From: Rhodocollybia butyracea | Lineage: Eukaryota; Basidiomycota; Agaricomycetes; Agaricales; Omphalotaceae | NCBI GenBank assembly: GCA_015501585.1 | Contig: JADNRY010000032.1 | Span: forward strand, 124,001 to 188,000 | Length of the DNA stretch: 64,000 nucleotides | Reading direction: 5' to 3' | Part shown: positions 21,171 through 34,409 of the stretch, in pieces | How positions within the stretch are numbered: the stretch's first letter is position 1 | How the letters are laid out: each line of letters begins with the position of its first letter | Notes under the pieces: model-generated | Databases searched by the model: none | The model's input: only the letters and a program-made list of their open reading frames with translations | Told to the model about the DNA's origin: nothing | Position numbers and translations under genes: made by a program

Positions 21171-23401
21171 TCAGTCATCCACAGAATCAGCACGCATTCC
21201 TTCCGCTAGACTCCTTGGATCTATAACCCAAATCGCTGCCTTTGATTGACTTGAGTTTGTATCATTATTACTGACGCCCTCCACTTTCAATCCGCCACAT
21301 GCATCCTTAACGTCAGATACAGACGAAGGCCCATCCGCTGAAGGCTTGGGCTCTGATGCAGCAACGTACATCTCGAACATTTCAACCCTCGCTCTCGCAT
21401 TGATCTCCTTCACAATCGCCTTCACACTAGTCCGGTTTGCCGTGAGCGTTGTCCATCCCAATGCCGAGCCCCATGCAAGGCTTTGCACCGTATGCGCAGT
21501 CAAACGAGGATTGGCTTTGGTGATTATGGCCCGAGGGAAGCCGGAAATAGATTCTGGTTCATTGTCCAGGGAAGGGGACTCGTCTCCTTCGACGTCGAGA
21601 ATATTCAATGATTTAGCATGATTCGAGTGGTCATTACTAGAGTTGGGACCGAGACCGAGTTTCCCTTTCAACGACCGAGGACCACCTTTGGAACGGGAGT
21701 GTTTTTCGTATTCCAAGATGTCGGAACATGTACTATGAAGAGACCGGAAGAACGGAGGAAGAGCATCTGGAGATGGCGTTGCGGGGAACGAGGCCGAAAC
21801 AGGAACTGACGTAGACGACAATTCGGAAGGTGCAGGGTAAAATCGCAATGGTATGAGCGAAAGAAGTTTCTGAGGATAACGAGATTCTCCCCAGAATGCT
21901 TCTTCAGCTTCTTCAAGGGTATCGGGTGGAGGAAGAGGATAGTCTTCGTCCAAATCTGGACCATCGACTGTCAGATCCTGTTCGCCATTGGACGAGAAGG
22001 CGTCGAAGAGGAGGGCCTGGGCACGACGTTTCTCCTTTAATCCTCCTACCTTGGACACGATGCGTAGGCAACGATCACGAGCCTCCCGTGTGGTCCAAAA
22101 CTCGATGTTCTTTTCATTGGATGGGACTTCGGGAGTAAGTGCGTTTAGCTTGTCAGCCATCTCCTGCAGTAGTCCTTTTCCCATCTCCTGCTCGACCTGG
22201 TTCGTCAGGGCCCGAGATGTTTTAGCCATATCGTGCTGCGCGGGAAGGGAAAGCTCAAAATCTTCGTCATTGAAATCAGGATCTAAAAGTTTTTTTGCCT
22301 TGGCTTTAGTGGAGTTAACCTTTTTCTTCCACTCCAAGTATCGCTCCGGAGGTATAAATCGAGTGTTGGCCTCGTCAATACTCGTCGGTAACGCCGAGTG
22401 AGTAAGGTCGGATACGAGGGCGATGAGAACAGAAAGATCGAGATTGATCTTGGTCGTAGGCTCGAAGACAATCGAGGATGGATGAGGAGCGGTATTTTGT
22501 TGAACTTGAGGGATTTCATCCAGAGTGCGCTCGCCAGCTGAACATCGATTCCCATATCAGTCAAAGCTTGGATAGTTTGTGCGATACGAGGTTCAGTGGG
22601 CTCGGCGTCTGGATTCAAACGCGTAAGACGCATCGTTATCCGCGGAGGAATTTCCTCGAAATTCGAAATAGGTAGCTGTACAGGATGAGCTTTCGCGGCA
22701 GCTACAAGCGATCGGCCCATACGTAGAATAGAGTTGTCAAATTCTTTTTGAGCAAGACTGGGGCGATAATCCTCGTCATTTTCGTCTGAAGATTCACCAT
22801 CCGTGAGATAAGAGTCGATTTCTCGGAATTCGGATAGAAGTCGAAAATTCTTGATCCTGAATAGAAAATGAAAAAAGCATCAGGAAAGAGCAAGCAAAAG
22901 GGCGTACGTATTCAGCCTGATCCACTGTCTACCGCAATCAGCTACAACGTCCACTTTAGTGCTTTGGACACGAGACCCTTCTTCAGTCGATAGAAAAGAC
23001 TTGAAAATGTAGATCACAGGTGCACGAGCACAGAGAACTTCGTTCCATACCGCGATAAGATATGGAGCATTCGTTGAGAGCGGTGGCAAGCTATCGGATT
23101 CTGGATCATCGAGAAACTACTGGACTTGCATTATTCAGATTCTGGAAAACGATGACAGAAACCAAAAAACCTTATCCAGTACATCCAAATCGATTTTGAT
23201 AGATTCTTTGAGCTTTTTCAAACCAGGAATGCTGTCGTGTTGAAGCCAGTGAGTGTCTTCTGCCGGATTTTGGATTACTTCTAGAGATGAATCCAGGATT
23301 GGCGGTTTCTTTGCCGGAGGCTGGAAATGAGATATAGACTCATGAATGGATTTCAACTGGTCGCGAATATTTCTAAGCTCAGGATGAGAATTGTTGGACA
23401 T
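21171..23401 (-). CDS. DUF1308-type conserved protein (C7orf25/UPF0415-like)
   Basis: Start at 23401 (MSNNSHPELRNIRDQLKSIH). Exons join to read NAPYLIAVWNEVLCARAPVI, then STKVDVVADCGRQWIRLNT followed by IKNFRLLSEFREIDSYLTDG. A 50-nt intron near 22560 joins PDAEPTEP to GERTLDEIPQVQQNTAPHPS. The protein continues to RSLAEGMRADSVDD at 21171. The VDVVADxGxxW motif is characteristic of the N-terminal region of DUF1308 proteins, and the C-terminal half (INLDLSVLIALVSDLTHS, then LTAHTVQSLAWGSALGWTTL and TSVKAIVKEI) fits the DUF1308 domain. The molecular function is not established. It is a single-copy conserved gene between the phosphatase and the glutaminase array. Confidence 0.75.
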
Positions 23402-23419
23402 TGTGTTGCAGATGAAGAT

Positions 23420-26400
23420 TTTTTTTCATTTTGATTACGTAGTATATTCAGGTAAGTGTGGCGCAGTTTCCTACCTCTTGCTGCAGTGCGAATATGTTTA
23501 ATCGAGGCCTGGTCAAGATATGATTCGGATATGAGATACTTGTGACGGCAGCTGCTACTCGGAAAGCATACTGGTCACTGTTAACAGTGAAGTTGTGAAA
23601 CTGGTTTAAACAAAGATTAGAGTAATAAAAGATCGGAGCAAGATACAGAGCCAGAAATGACGGATTAATTGACCAGCTATTGGTACTCTGGAGGAGGCTC
23701 ATATGCGGTCCTTGACCTTATCTCTTGCATTTCCCTACGCAGATTTTCTACATCATTTCTAAGCTCCATCGCAACAGATGATGAAGCAGGGTCTGATGAA
23801 GATCCTACTGTACTTGGCCCTGATGTAGAACTTGGTACGCTGCCAGGAGCCGTGGTCGAACTGACTTGGTTCGGAAGACGTCCATCATCAGCGTTATGCA
23901 GATGCGGCGGCGCTCGAGAAGGGTCTGTTATGGGAACTGGAGGATACAGAGGACCACTATAAGGAATCAACTCTCTCGGTGATGAGAAGTTTTGTGGCCA
24001 GACGGTTTGTTGGAGCGCGAAGATGTTCCTCCAGAAGTGGCTGTAGGGTTTTGTTGGCTTGAGCCGAAGGGCTCAATTCGGTAACCATTCAAAGCCTCCT
24101 GAGAGGACGAGCCTTTGGTTTCTTTAGTCTGAACACGTAATGCTTTATTTATAATCCCGGATGCCACCCGGGCACGACGTCGACGGTAAAAGAAGACGGC
24201 CAAACTGAGAAGTGAAACGAAAGCAATCCCTCCAACTACTCCGCCTGCAATTGCTCCAGTTTTTGATTTCTTAGAAGAACCGTTCAAGCTGCCAGATATA
24301 TCTTGTTTGGGAAGACTAAAAATGGGTCAGTAAGTGAGCTGGCGGGAAGAAGAAAACAATCGATCTCACTCAAGTGCGAGTAGGGCGTACATGGCACCTT
24401 GAGCAGGGCTGTCCGATAAAAATTTAGTAAGTAGCCGTACGTATTAGCCAGTGACCGCCATACCTAGCTGTACCACCCTGAATGCTACCATCAGTTATAC
24501 TATATGTTGTTGGGAAGGCAGCGAAATGAGCCAGGTTGGATGCACTGGAATGCACGTATGACACAAGCGAATCTCGGATGCTTGTGTCGTTTACAGTGGC
24601 AGCCGTAAAAAGTGTCCATTCTATGTAAAAGTTTAGCCTAGGTTGGATAAACACCGCTGGACACTCACGAGATTTCGCTATAATGGGTAGGTTGCTGTCG
24701 AAAGGCAGACCAAAAGTGCTAGATCCAGCTAGAACACGGGTAAACTATGAATAACTGATGACAAAGTTTGGCCAGGTAACACGCTCACCCGCAGCAATCT
24801 TGCTGCCATACCAGTGGTTTGCTCGGAGTAGATCTATAGAGGCGAAAGATATCAGTCTTAAGTCTTGATATCGCTTCAAGTCAAAAATCCCACTATCAAG
24901 AGACTTACATTAGCGGGAATAAAATCGAAACCAAAGAGCTTGTCAGGGAACATATTGTACATTAGGCCCCAAGAAGTTTCTGAGCCATATGTCGAAGTTA
25001 AATGTCCAGAAGAACCAGCAAGGTTTTGCCATTGGGATAGTAAAGATGAGGCGGTGGACTACGTACGAGGGAACTGTCTAAGTACAAGTCAAAAAATCCA
25101 GAGCGAAAATACGTACAGAGTAGGAGTTGCTATCGTCGGTTTCGCCAAGGGCATCACCTATTTCAGCCATAGTACGAATGGCAAGAATGCCCTTGATCGC
25201 GAGGTTGGTCATGTTCGCCAAATCCTGCTGATCTGCTGTGACACTACAAGGCACGTTTGGCAACTTTAAAAAAATCACTGTACGAATCGAAGACACTTAC
25301 TAGCCATTCGGCATTAACGGAGTCTCCGAAATAAGTGTATCGGTCCATTTCTTCAGCGTGTGGTACTGGGAAATAGTATCAAGGTCAGCAGGTAGGTAGT
25401 AACAAAGGGAAAGAAATAATATGTCAACGTACATATCGAGAAATCAACGACAAGTCACCTGTAAAAGTCGTGTGTGCCCATGCCATCGTCAAGATATCAC
25501 TTGTGCTCTCGATAGCACTGAACACAGCGGGATCGGCATCACCGATAGCAGCAGGAAACGCATTCCCAGATCTAGCGATGCAAATGACTCAGAATACAGT
25601 CCAGACGACTCGAATTGCAGCAGAGGTTCGAGCAAGTACGCAGTCCACGATGCGTTAAGGTACAAAAACGCTGGGAATGCTGCGTACATGACTTCCACTG
25701 GATTGGTCCGTCTGAACGATCGACTCAGCACAAATAACGATCTTTTGGATCAAAATAACGCACTGAGAGTTACCTGTGTCCTTCATGAAAAAGAGAACAT
25801 CAGAGTTGTTTATCTGCCCGTTGCTAGTTCCAACTGTGATTTCCATTCCAGCCATAACTTGTCGGGACGCCAGAGAAACAAGGTCTGCATAATTTGAAGA
25901 TATTCCATTTGCCGCTGATATGATCTTGTTATCTAACGTAGTCGCCCGGGAGAGAGCATCTGTGGCATCGCTCATGAAGGCCTCCGTCTAATGAGCTTAG
26001 ATGAGTTTATGGAAAACCCACCGATGAAGGTTCAACACGCACCGCCGTCGGAACATCTGGGTACTCGGTAAAGAAATACGGCTTGCGGGTCTGGTTGCCA
26101 GAAGGGGTTGCATAGATGATATCGTTGCTGCGAACTACTCCAAGTCCCCAGACAAGAGGAGTTGATGTGGACTGTATACTTCCCAGATTTTGACAAAAAG
26201 CGAAAACAGGCCAGTCGGAACTGTTCAAATCTCAGTTCCTCCTTCAATGAAATTAAAAAAGAGTATTAACCCGTTGATGGCACGAAAAAAGTTGTCCTGA
26301 GTGTTGTTCAGAATTCCGTTATTCAAAAATCCACTCCGCACGACGACATCTTCACCAGTCTGGTAAGTCAACCCAGAAACCTAGTAGAGATTGATCAGTC

Positions 26401-27560
26401 TCTTGACACGTTGGTGCGTCAAGATGGCAAAGCTCACATTATTTGCTACATGATAGAGCACCGCGTCTTCAGACATGTTCTTCAGTTCCGTCATATACTG
26501 GAAGGGCGAGCGTTGTACTTCATGAAATATTATGGAACCACTGGGGGTAGTGTTCCACTGTACGACATTGCTATTGTAATGATCGTGTCAGAGTCCTGGA
26601 GCAAAAAGACGGGAATACACCAACTTCGAGTTGGATGAAGTCCATTCTAATTTGAAAACCTTAGTCACTTCGCGAATTCAAAAAGATGGCAACGTACCAG
26701 CGCTGAGGTCTTGATATATTTGCATCGAGTGCGCCTTACCGTCAGTTGATGACGCTTCGAGATAGATATAGGCGAAGGGGAGAGACTGTTTGACCAGGTC
26801 TCTGGGCTACGAGGAGATAAAGGACGTTCGACTGGAGATGCAGGAGATGAATACCTCAATTGGACTAAGGAAAGTGACATTGAGCGCTATGGCCCCAGCT
26901 TTCAAACTTATAATGGTACGAGTTGGGGTAACTTGGTAGCCGATGAACGTGGCAGCAGTTACTTGAGTTTGGTTTGTCAGGTTACCGTCTTCGACAGCTC
27001 GGCCCAACCACTCGTACGGCGTGCCATCCACTCGTAACAATCCGCTCCATCCCAAAGGCTAGCTGAGATAAGTTTAAAATCAGAACCGAGCAGAAGATGC
27101 GCGTACACGATTCGTCCAAAATGCGGGCCAAGTGCTGATAGGATCGTTTGTCGACGTATGATTCAGGTAAGCTTGAAAATAAGGTGTCCTGACCGCTAGA
27201 GGAATAGCCGGAGGGTGGATCGATTGGTTTGAGGCCAAAAGAAAGAAGGACGCAAAAAGAAATGCGAAAAACATAGTTTTTCGAAGTTGAAGGTCTGAAA
27301 AGGCAGAGAAACTGTCACCAACGAGCTGCCAAGATGTTGAAAGCAAAGAAAGCAGTCTTCAAACAGGAAGCTTGACCACTTTCAATGTATACTCACATCT
27401 CGCCTCTCCTATTATACTTCTGGCTTAGCTGTGTGGTATCGGCAAAATCCTTCCGTTCCTTTGTAGCTTGGAGATAATCACTCCACCCAAATCAATACTA
27501 TGAAGCTGGGGAAGATGTCATTTGTATTTTGTGCGGTTACTATGGCCCGCCACGAAGCAC
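23420..27560 (-). repeat. 4.2-kb tandem duplication, unit 1
   Basis: From the 3' flank (TTTTTTTTCATTTTGATTAC block) through the glutaminase gene to the 5' flank (GTATACTCACATCTCG ... GAAGCTGGGGAAGATG), this unit corresponds base by base to unit 2 at 29440-33670 with scattered substitutions and small indels. The two units are in direct orientation, separated by about 1.9 kb. Confidence 0.8.
23967..27274 (-). CDS. gtaA-like: GtaA-like glutaminase, copy 1 (tail truncated by frameshift)
   Basis: The start at 27274 gives a signal peptide (MFFAFLFASFFLLAS), then PPAIPLAVRTPYFQAYL and, after an intron, LGWSGLLRVDGTPYEWLG. These are hallmarks of the DUF5127 N-terminal domain of fungal glutaminase A. 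Later exons read VKQSLPFAYIYLEASSTDGK, VVQWNTTPSGSIIFHEVQRS, DWPVFAFCQNLGSI, DALSRATTLDNKI, SSNYADLVSLASRQVMAGM, VMYAAFPAFLYLNASW, NMTNLAIKGILAIRTMAEIG and MFPDKLFDFNFIPANV (DUF4965/DUF1793 regions). A transmembrane segment follows (GAIAGGVVGGIAFVSLLSLA). One missing base near 23985, compared with copy 2, puts a stop at 23967 and removes the rest of the cytoplasmic tail; the old end is at 23677. The enzyme hydrolyses glutamine to glutamate and ammonia, here predicted at the cell surface. Confidence 0.75.
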
Positions 27561-29439
27561 TCCCCATCAGGAAGTGCAACTCTTTAAAAAAAGCTGAAAA
27601 TACCGTGTTCCTGCTGTGCAATTGCTTAGGACATTCTTTTGAGCAATACCTTAATGTACTATGATGATTCTGTGCTCAAATTGAGAACTTTTTGAGAATT
27701 GTCTTGGAATTGTCAGTACTTACAATGAGCTAGAATCTAGCTAGACATCGAGCACCATTAGCCTTATTTGAAGTTATGATATTGCCATCAAACAGCCAAG
27801 GCACATCGAGTGTGATATGTATTGCCATCAAACAACCAGGAACACCAAGAATTATGCAAGTAGAAGAAAGATGCTATGCACCTAGTGTAGATCAAGGTGT
27901 AGATGGCAATATGTTTTGAGGTCAATTTCACCATGGCAAATGGCAGAACTAGTTTTCCCGGCAATATTAGTAATATGGTGGTAGAGTTCATACTACATAG
28001 TCTTTAAAAGTTGTGTGCATGAAAAACTTGAATGGTGATGTTTACAACTACAAGGTGTCCCAATTATCACTATTATATATTGAAGACCTCTGACCATCTG
28101 AATAGTCTCAGTCCCAAAATAGTTGTGCTTCAAATATTGCTGTTTTTGATCTCATTACACATCTAGTAGTGGTCAATACAGAAGTGAGAAGAAGGTAAAA
28201 CTAATTCATTTTATAAGCAGATCAGCGGCAGCCAGCTTCATGATACAGCCATGTATTGCCATCTCAATTTTTTCCCTGCCATGGCAGTACTAGTTCTGCC
28301 AAGCACTATGGCAAAAATATACTGTATAATTACAGTGACCACATGCTTCAAGCAAGCGTTACACATTGGTTTTGCCATCAAAATTTGTGATACTTCCACA
28401 AGTGACCATGCTCAAGCTTTCCCATCATGCATCATGGATTGCAAAATCCCTCATGCTCGTGGGGTCCTGTTACGCATTACAGGAGCATCTGGTCATAATT
28501 ATACAGTAATGTTCTGCCAACAACACAATGGCACCCAGTACACCATGGGCGCTCAACCCTTTGTGGCAGTTTGACAAAGTCCTCATTAGTCAGCTTGAGC
28601 CTTGAAGAATGATTGGCTGGGGCTTATTGCAAATGGAGCAGTCACCTAAAGAAATTGACCTGTCTGTTAAGCCAAACCTGAGATTTACTGTGGCAAGACT
28701 GTCAAAAGTAACACAGTCTCTCTCAAAAAAAGCCATCTGAAGGAAAAAAATGCAAACCAAAATGTACCGGGACCGTTTGAACCACAGTCTACAGAGCAAC
28801 AAGAATGAACCTGGGCAGAGCTCAGAGCCTCAAGCATGTGCAGTTGATATACTTATGTGGAGCTGTACCCCATCCGAGGAGGCTCTGTGGAAGTCAATCC
28901 GACACTAAGAAATTCTGATACTTCCTATGGATGGTCATTTAATCACAATGCATATAAAGGTTTCTAGTTGATATAAACTGGGAGACTGCTGGGAAAATGT
29001 CCCAAACTTTGGGCATAGAGGGAGGTGCAATGTCTGTCAAGTCCCTGAAACGATGGAACTGATTTATCTACCAACAAAAAGAAAAAAAGAAGAGTAGATG
29101 GAAGGAAGCCTGCCCGGAGTCCCAAGTCCCACACGGCGCCTATCTGGCGAGTGCGTAAAGCATTCCCTCAGGTGGTTGCAACTTTAAAAAGTCCCTCAGT
29201 CCGGTACCTTGCAAGCTTAGGTTTTACTTACGTGAAAAGCAGTATTGCCGATGTGGCAACTCCGGAGATTAGGTAGCCGGATCGGTATGTGCCAAGGTTG
29301 TGCTTTCAAGCCATAAAATTTTTATTGGAAGTCAACAAATACATAAGGTAAACCTCTCCTTTTTATTTTCTTTCTCTCTCTTTTTCCCTCTTGAAAGACT
29401 CGAATTCTCGATACTTTCTGGGGACCATGAGCCGATTTT
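27561..29439. other. Spacer with dispersed ATTGCCATC motifs, probably element debris
   Basis: The sequence between the two duplicated units has the motif (T)ATTGCCATC in both orientations at about 27780, 27823, 27905, 28255 and 28370, and loosely inverted blocks containing CTAGTTCTGCCA near 27945 and 28290. This suggests a decayed inverted-repeat element. A plus-strand frame at 28251-28574 lies inside it without recognisable domains. No gene is called. Confidence 0.35.
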
Positions 29440-32400
29440 TTTTTTCATTTTGATTACGTAGTATATCCGGGCAAGTGTGGCGCAGCTTCCTGGAAGTACT
29501 TCATCACAAGTTCCTCTTGTTTCTGCAATGCGAGTATCTTAGGCATTAGTCACTTCACAAGTTTTTTGATCGAGGCCCGGTCAAGATAGATGATTCGGAT
29601 ATGGGATACTTATGACAGCAGCTGCTAACGGAAAGTAATAACATGGTACACTCTTAGCAAGGAAACCGTTGAAGTTGTGAATTGGCTGAAAACATCATGT
29701 AGTAAACAAAGATTAGAGTAATAATAGACCGGAGCAAGATACAGAGCCAGAAATGACGGATTATTTAATTGACCAGCTATTGGTCCTCTGGAGGAGGCTC
29801 ATATGCGGTCCTTGACCTTATCTCTTGCATTTCCCTACGCAGATTTTCTACATCATTTCTAAGCTCCATCGCAACAGATGATGAAGCAGGGTCTGATGAA
29901 GATCCTACTGTACTTGGCCCCGATGTAGAACTTGGTACGCTGCCAGGAGCCGTGGCCGAACTGACTTGGTTCGGAAGACGTCCATCATCAGCGTTATGCA
30001 GATGCGGCGGCGCTCGGAAGGGTCTGTTATGGGAACTGGAGGATACAGAGGACCGCTATAAGGAATCAACTCTCCCGGTGATGAGGAAGTTTTGTGGCGA
30101 GACGTTTTGTTGGAGCGCGATGATGTTCCTCTAGAAGTGGCTGTAGGGTTTCGTTGCCCAGAGCCAAAGGGCTCAATTCGATGACCATTCAAAGCCTCCT
30201 GGGAAGGACCAGCCTTTGGTTTCTTTAGTCCGAACACCGTGGCGAGGACTCCCGCTTTGTCATCGTTATAATCCCGGATGCCATCCCGAGCACGACGTCG
30301 ACGGTAAAAGAAGACGGCCAAACCGAGAAGTGAAACGAATGCAATCCCTCCAACTACTCCGCCAGCAATTGCTCCAGTTTTCGATTTCTTAGAAGAACCG
30401 TTGCCTGATATATCTTGTTTGGGAAGACTAAAGATGGGTCAGTAAGCGAGCCGGCGTACAGAAGAAAACAATCGGTCTCACTCAAGTGCGAGTAGGGCGT
30501 ACATGGCACCTTGAGCAGGACTGTCCGACAAACAATACCTAGTGAGCAACTGTATTCGTTGCTGGACAAAGGACATACCTAACTGCACCGCCTAGACCGG
30601 TACCATTGGTTGTACTAAATGCTGTTGGGAAATGGACTAGTCGGGATGCACTGTTATGCACGTATGACACAAGTGAATCTCGAGTACCGGAATCTGTTAC
30701 AGTAGCAGCCGTAAAAAGAGTCCATTCTATGCAAAAGTTTAGGTTAAAGGTCCCAAAAACACCGGCGGAGACTCACGGGTTTTTGCTATCGTGGGGTCGT
30801 TGCTGTCGAATGGTAGACCAAAGGTGTTGGATCCGGCTGGAACGCGATCAAACTATGAAAAATCGACGACAAAGTAACACGCTCACGAGAGGCAATCTCG
30901 CTGCTATACCAGGTGGTTTGCTCCGAGTAGATCTATAGAAGCGAAATATATCAGTCTTAAGTCATGGTATCGCTTCAAGTGAAGACTACACTATCAAGAG
31001 ACTTACATTAGCGGGAATAAAATCGAAACCAAAGAGCTTGTCAGGGAATATATTGTACATTAGCCCCAAGAGGTTGTTGAGCCATATGTCGAAGTTAAAT
31101 GTCCAGAAGAACCAGCGAGATTTTGCCATTGGGATAGTAAAGATGAGGCGGTAGACTAATACGTACGAAGAAAGGGTCTAAGTACAAGTCAAAAAAGCAG
31201 AGCGGAAATACGTACAAAGTAAGAGTTGCTATCGTCGGTTTCGCCAAGGGCATCACCTATTTCAGCCATAGTACGAATGGCAAGAATGCCCTTGATCGCG
31301 AGGTTGGTCATGTTCGCCAAATCCTGCTGATCTGCGGTGACACTACAAGGCACGTTTGGCAAAAGAAAATTCGCTGTACAAGTCGGAGACACTTACTAGC
31401 CATTCGGCATTAACGGAGTCTCCGAAATAAGTGTATCAGTCCATTTCTTCAGTGTGGGGTACTGGGAAACAGTATCAAGGTCAGTAGGTAGGTAGTAACA
31501 AAGGGAAAGAAATTATATGTCAGCGTACATATCGAGAAATCAACGACGAGTCACCAGTAAAAGTCGCGTGTGCCCATGCCATCGTCAAGATATCACTTGT
31601 GCTCTCGATAGCATTGAACACCGCAGGATCAGGATCACCGATAGCGGCAGGGAATGCGTTGCCCAGATCTAGCGATGCAAAGGACTCAGAATACAGCCCA
31701 GACGACTCAAATTGCAGCAGGGGTTCGAGCAAGTATGCAGTCCACGATGCGTTAAGGTACAAAAACGCTGGGAATGCTGCGTACATGACTTCCACTGGAT
31801 TGGTCCGTCTGAACGATCGACTCAGCACAAATAACGATATTTCGGATCAAGATAACGCACTGAGAATTACCTGTGTCCTTCATGAAAAAGAGAACATCAG
31901 AGTTGTTTATCTGCCCGTTGCTAGTTCCAACTGTGATTTCCATTCCAGCCATAACTTGTCGGGACGCCAGAGAAACAAGGTCTGCATAATTTGAAGATAT
32001 TCCATTTGCCGCCGATACGATCTTGTTATCTAACGTAGTCGCCCGGGAGAGAGCATCTGTGGCATCACTCATGAAGGCCTCCATCTAATGAGCTTAGATG
32101 AATTTACGGAAAACACAACGATGAAGGTTCGACACGCACCGCCGTCGGAACATCTGGGTACTCGGTAAAGAAATATGGCTGGCGGGTCTGGTTCCCGGAA
32201 GGGGTTGTATAGATGATATCGTTATTGCGAACTACTCCAAGTCCCCAGACAAGAGGAGTTGATGTGGACTGGATACTTCCCAGATCTTGACAAAAAAGCG
32301 AAAATAGGCCAGGGACTGTTCAAGTCTCAGTTCGTTCTTCAAGAATAATATTAAAAAGAATATTAACTTGGAGATGGCACGAAACGCGTTGTCCTGAGTG

Positions 32401-33670
32401 TTGTTCAGAATTCCGTTATTCAAAAATCCACTCCGCACGACGACATCTTCACCGGTCTGGTAAGTCAACCCAGAAACCTAGTAGAGCTTGATCAGTCTCT
32501 TGACACGTCGCAAGATTGCAAAGCTCACATTGTTTGCTACATGGTAGAGCACCGCGTCTTCAGCCATGTTCTGCAACTCCGTCATATACTGGAAGGGCGA
32601 GCGTTGAACTTCATGAAATATTATGGAACCACTGGGGGTAGTGTTCCACCGTACGACATTGCTATTGTAATGATCGTGTCAGAGTCCTGGAGCAAAAAGG
32701 GAATACACCAACTTCGAGTTGGATGAAGTCCATTCTAATTTTGAGCATCAGTCACTCCGTGAATTTAAAAAGATGGCAGCATACCAGCACTGAGATCTTG
32801 ATATATTTGCAGCGAGTGTGAATTACCATCAGTTGACGAGGCTTCGAGATAGATATAGGCAAAGGGGAGAGATTGTTTGACCAGGTCTGTGGGCTACGAG
32901 GAGATGAAAAACGTTCAGCTGGGAGGCAGGAGATGAATACCTCAATCGGACTAAGGAAAGTGACATTGAGCGCTATGGCCCCAGCCTTCAGACTTATAAT
33001 GGTACGAGTTGGGGTAACTTGGTAGCCGATGAACGTGGCAGCAGTTACTTGAGTTTGGTTTGTCAGGTTACGGTCTTCAACAGCTTGGCCCAACCACTCA
33101 TACGGCGTGCCATCCACTCGTAACAATCCGCTCCATCCCACAGTCTAGCCGAGATAAGTTTGATTTCAGAACCGAGCAAAAATGTGCGCGTACACGATTC
33201 GTCCAAAATGCGGGCCAACTGTTGATAGAATTGCTAGTTGGTGTATGATTCAAGTAAGCTTGGAGATAAGGAGTCCTGACAGCTAGAGGAATAGCCGGAG
33301 GCTGGATCGATTGGCTTGAAGCCAAAAAAAAAGAAGGATGCAAAAAGAAATCCGAAAAAACATAGGTTTTTCGAGGCTGCAGGTCTGAAAAGCGGAGAAA
33401 CTGTCATCAACGAGCTGTCAAGATGTTGAAAAGAAAGAAAGCAGTCTCCAAACAGGACGCTTGACCACCCCACTTTCAATGTATACTCACATCTCGTGTC
33501 TCCAATTATACTTCTGCCTTAGCTGTGTGGTATCGGCAAAATACTTCTTCCGTTCCTTTGCAGCAGTCCTGGCTGTTCTACACTCATACTGTGGAGTGTT
33601 GGAGATAATTACTCCACCCAAATCAACACTACGAAGCTGGGGAAGATGGCAATTGTATTTTGTGCTGTTA
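29440..33670 (-). repeat. 4.2-kb tandem duplication, unit 2
   Basis: Partner of 23420-27560, including the same 3' and 5' flanks. It carries a longer 3' flank (extra about 60 bp near 29490-29570) and several single-base indels relative to unit 1. Confidence 0.8.
29777..33363 (-). pseudogene. gtaA-like: GtaA-like glutaminase, copy 2 (frameshifted at both ends)
   Basis: The body matches copy 1 almost throughout, including the N-terminal DUF5127-type region, the central NNSDVLFFMKDTGNSQ segment and a transmembrane segment followed by RRRRARD. Two insertions in the T-rich signal-peptide region (33310-33363) separate the ATG from the PPAIPLAVRTPYLQAYL frame, and no other in-frame ATG lies nearby. 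In the tail, one base missing near 30018 (compared with copy 1) turns the conserved ending into an unrelated run that stops at 29905. The equivalent of the original stop is at 29777. The middle seems undamaged, so decay is recent. A missed alternative first exon or a sequencing error in the poly-T run cannot be excluded. Confidence 0.6.
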
Positions 33671-33959
33671 AATTGAAGTCTTGAGGTTCACAGGTGGTTC
33701 GCACAAAGTAGGTTATAGGCGACAATGTAGTCCGCTGGAGATAAATGGGAACGATTGAGCTTGTCGATACGAAGACAGGATTTCATCAAACAAGCGCGCG
33801 GCGCAAACCTGTGTCGCGTGACCATAGTAAACCGATGTCATTACCAAATCGGGAAGGCTCGAATAACGTTCAACCTGGTCGACGTCGTACCACTGCCAGC
33901 ATTACATAAAACAGCAACAGCATTGCATCTGATTCTTGATCGCTTGATCAATAACTTCT

Positions 33960-34330
33960 TCTATGTCTTCCTAGGAAGGTTTTCAGATGACTTCGACGTT
34001 CGTTGGTCCAGCCATCCTCCCTGCCTCCTATGAGGCTTCACAAAGACGTTTTCTTCCCCTTCTTGTGTTTGCGTGTATATTGCTTCATCCCCGGCATCTG
34101 ACAAACAAATCCTATACGATTTATGAATTTGCCAAAGGCTATTATTCCTAAGGCTCTTATTTTCACCGTTAGGATCTTATAATTTGACAATCGATTGCTT
34201 GAGGGTCCGCTCACTATATTCACACTACATGTGAGCTCGCTGGGTACTGAGTGTCGTATTCTAGATGGAGAGGAGTTCAATATCACGTCCGATTTTCTCG
34301 GAGTAGGCGCGGAGCTGAATCAGTATAATA
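33960..34330 (+). pseudogene. Relic of the transporter 3' end
   Basis: Matches the last exons of the transporter pseudogene at about 36884-37400: GACGTTCGTTGGTC, CTTGTGTTTGCGTGTATAT, CTTCATCCC.GGCATCTGAC, GAGCTCGCTGGGTACTG and CGTATTCT blocks in the same order. A deletion removes the segment encoding the VATVDGDDPRQAS-like loop. Too short and broken to encode a protein. Confidence 0.6.
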
Positions 34331-34409
34331 GGATTCAAATTTAGAGCGGAAGAGAGGGAATGATCAAATGTATGCCTGCCAACTTGGATGATAGCAGTAT
34401 CGTCGTGAC

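Noticed and set aside
22500..22600. Apparent frameshift in the DUF1308-type gene
   Set aside because: A 50-nt intron (GTATCG...GTTCAG, with TTGACTGAT branch-like motif) restores the frame.
26560..26640. In-frame TGA in glutaminase copies 1 and 2 (minus strand)
   Set aside because: It lies inside an intron with GTTGGT donor and ACAATAG acceptor; splicing gives NNVVQWNTT, and copy 3 shows the same pattern.
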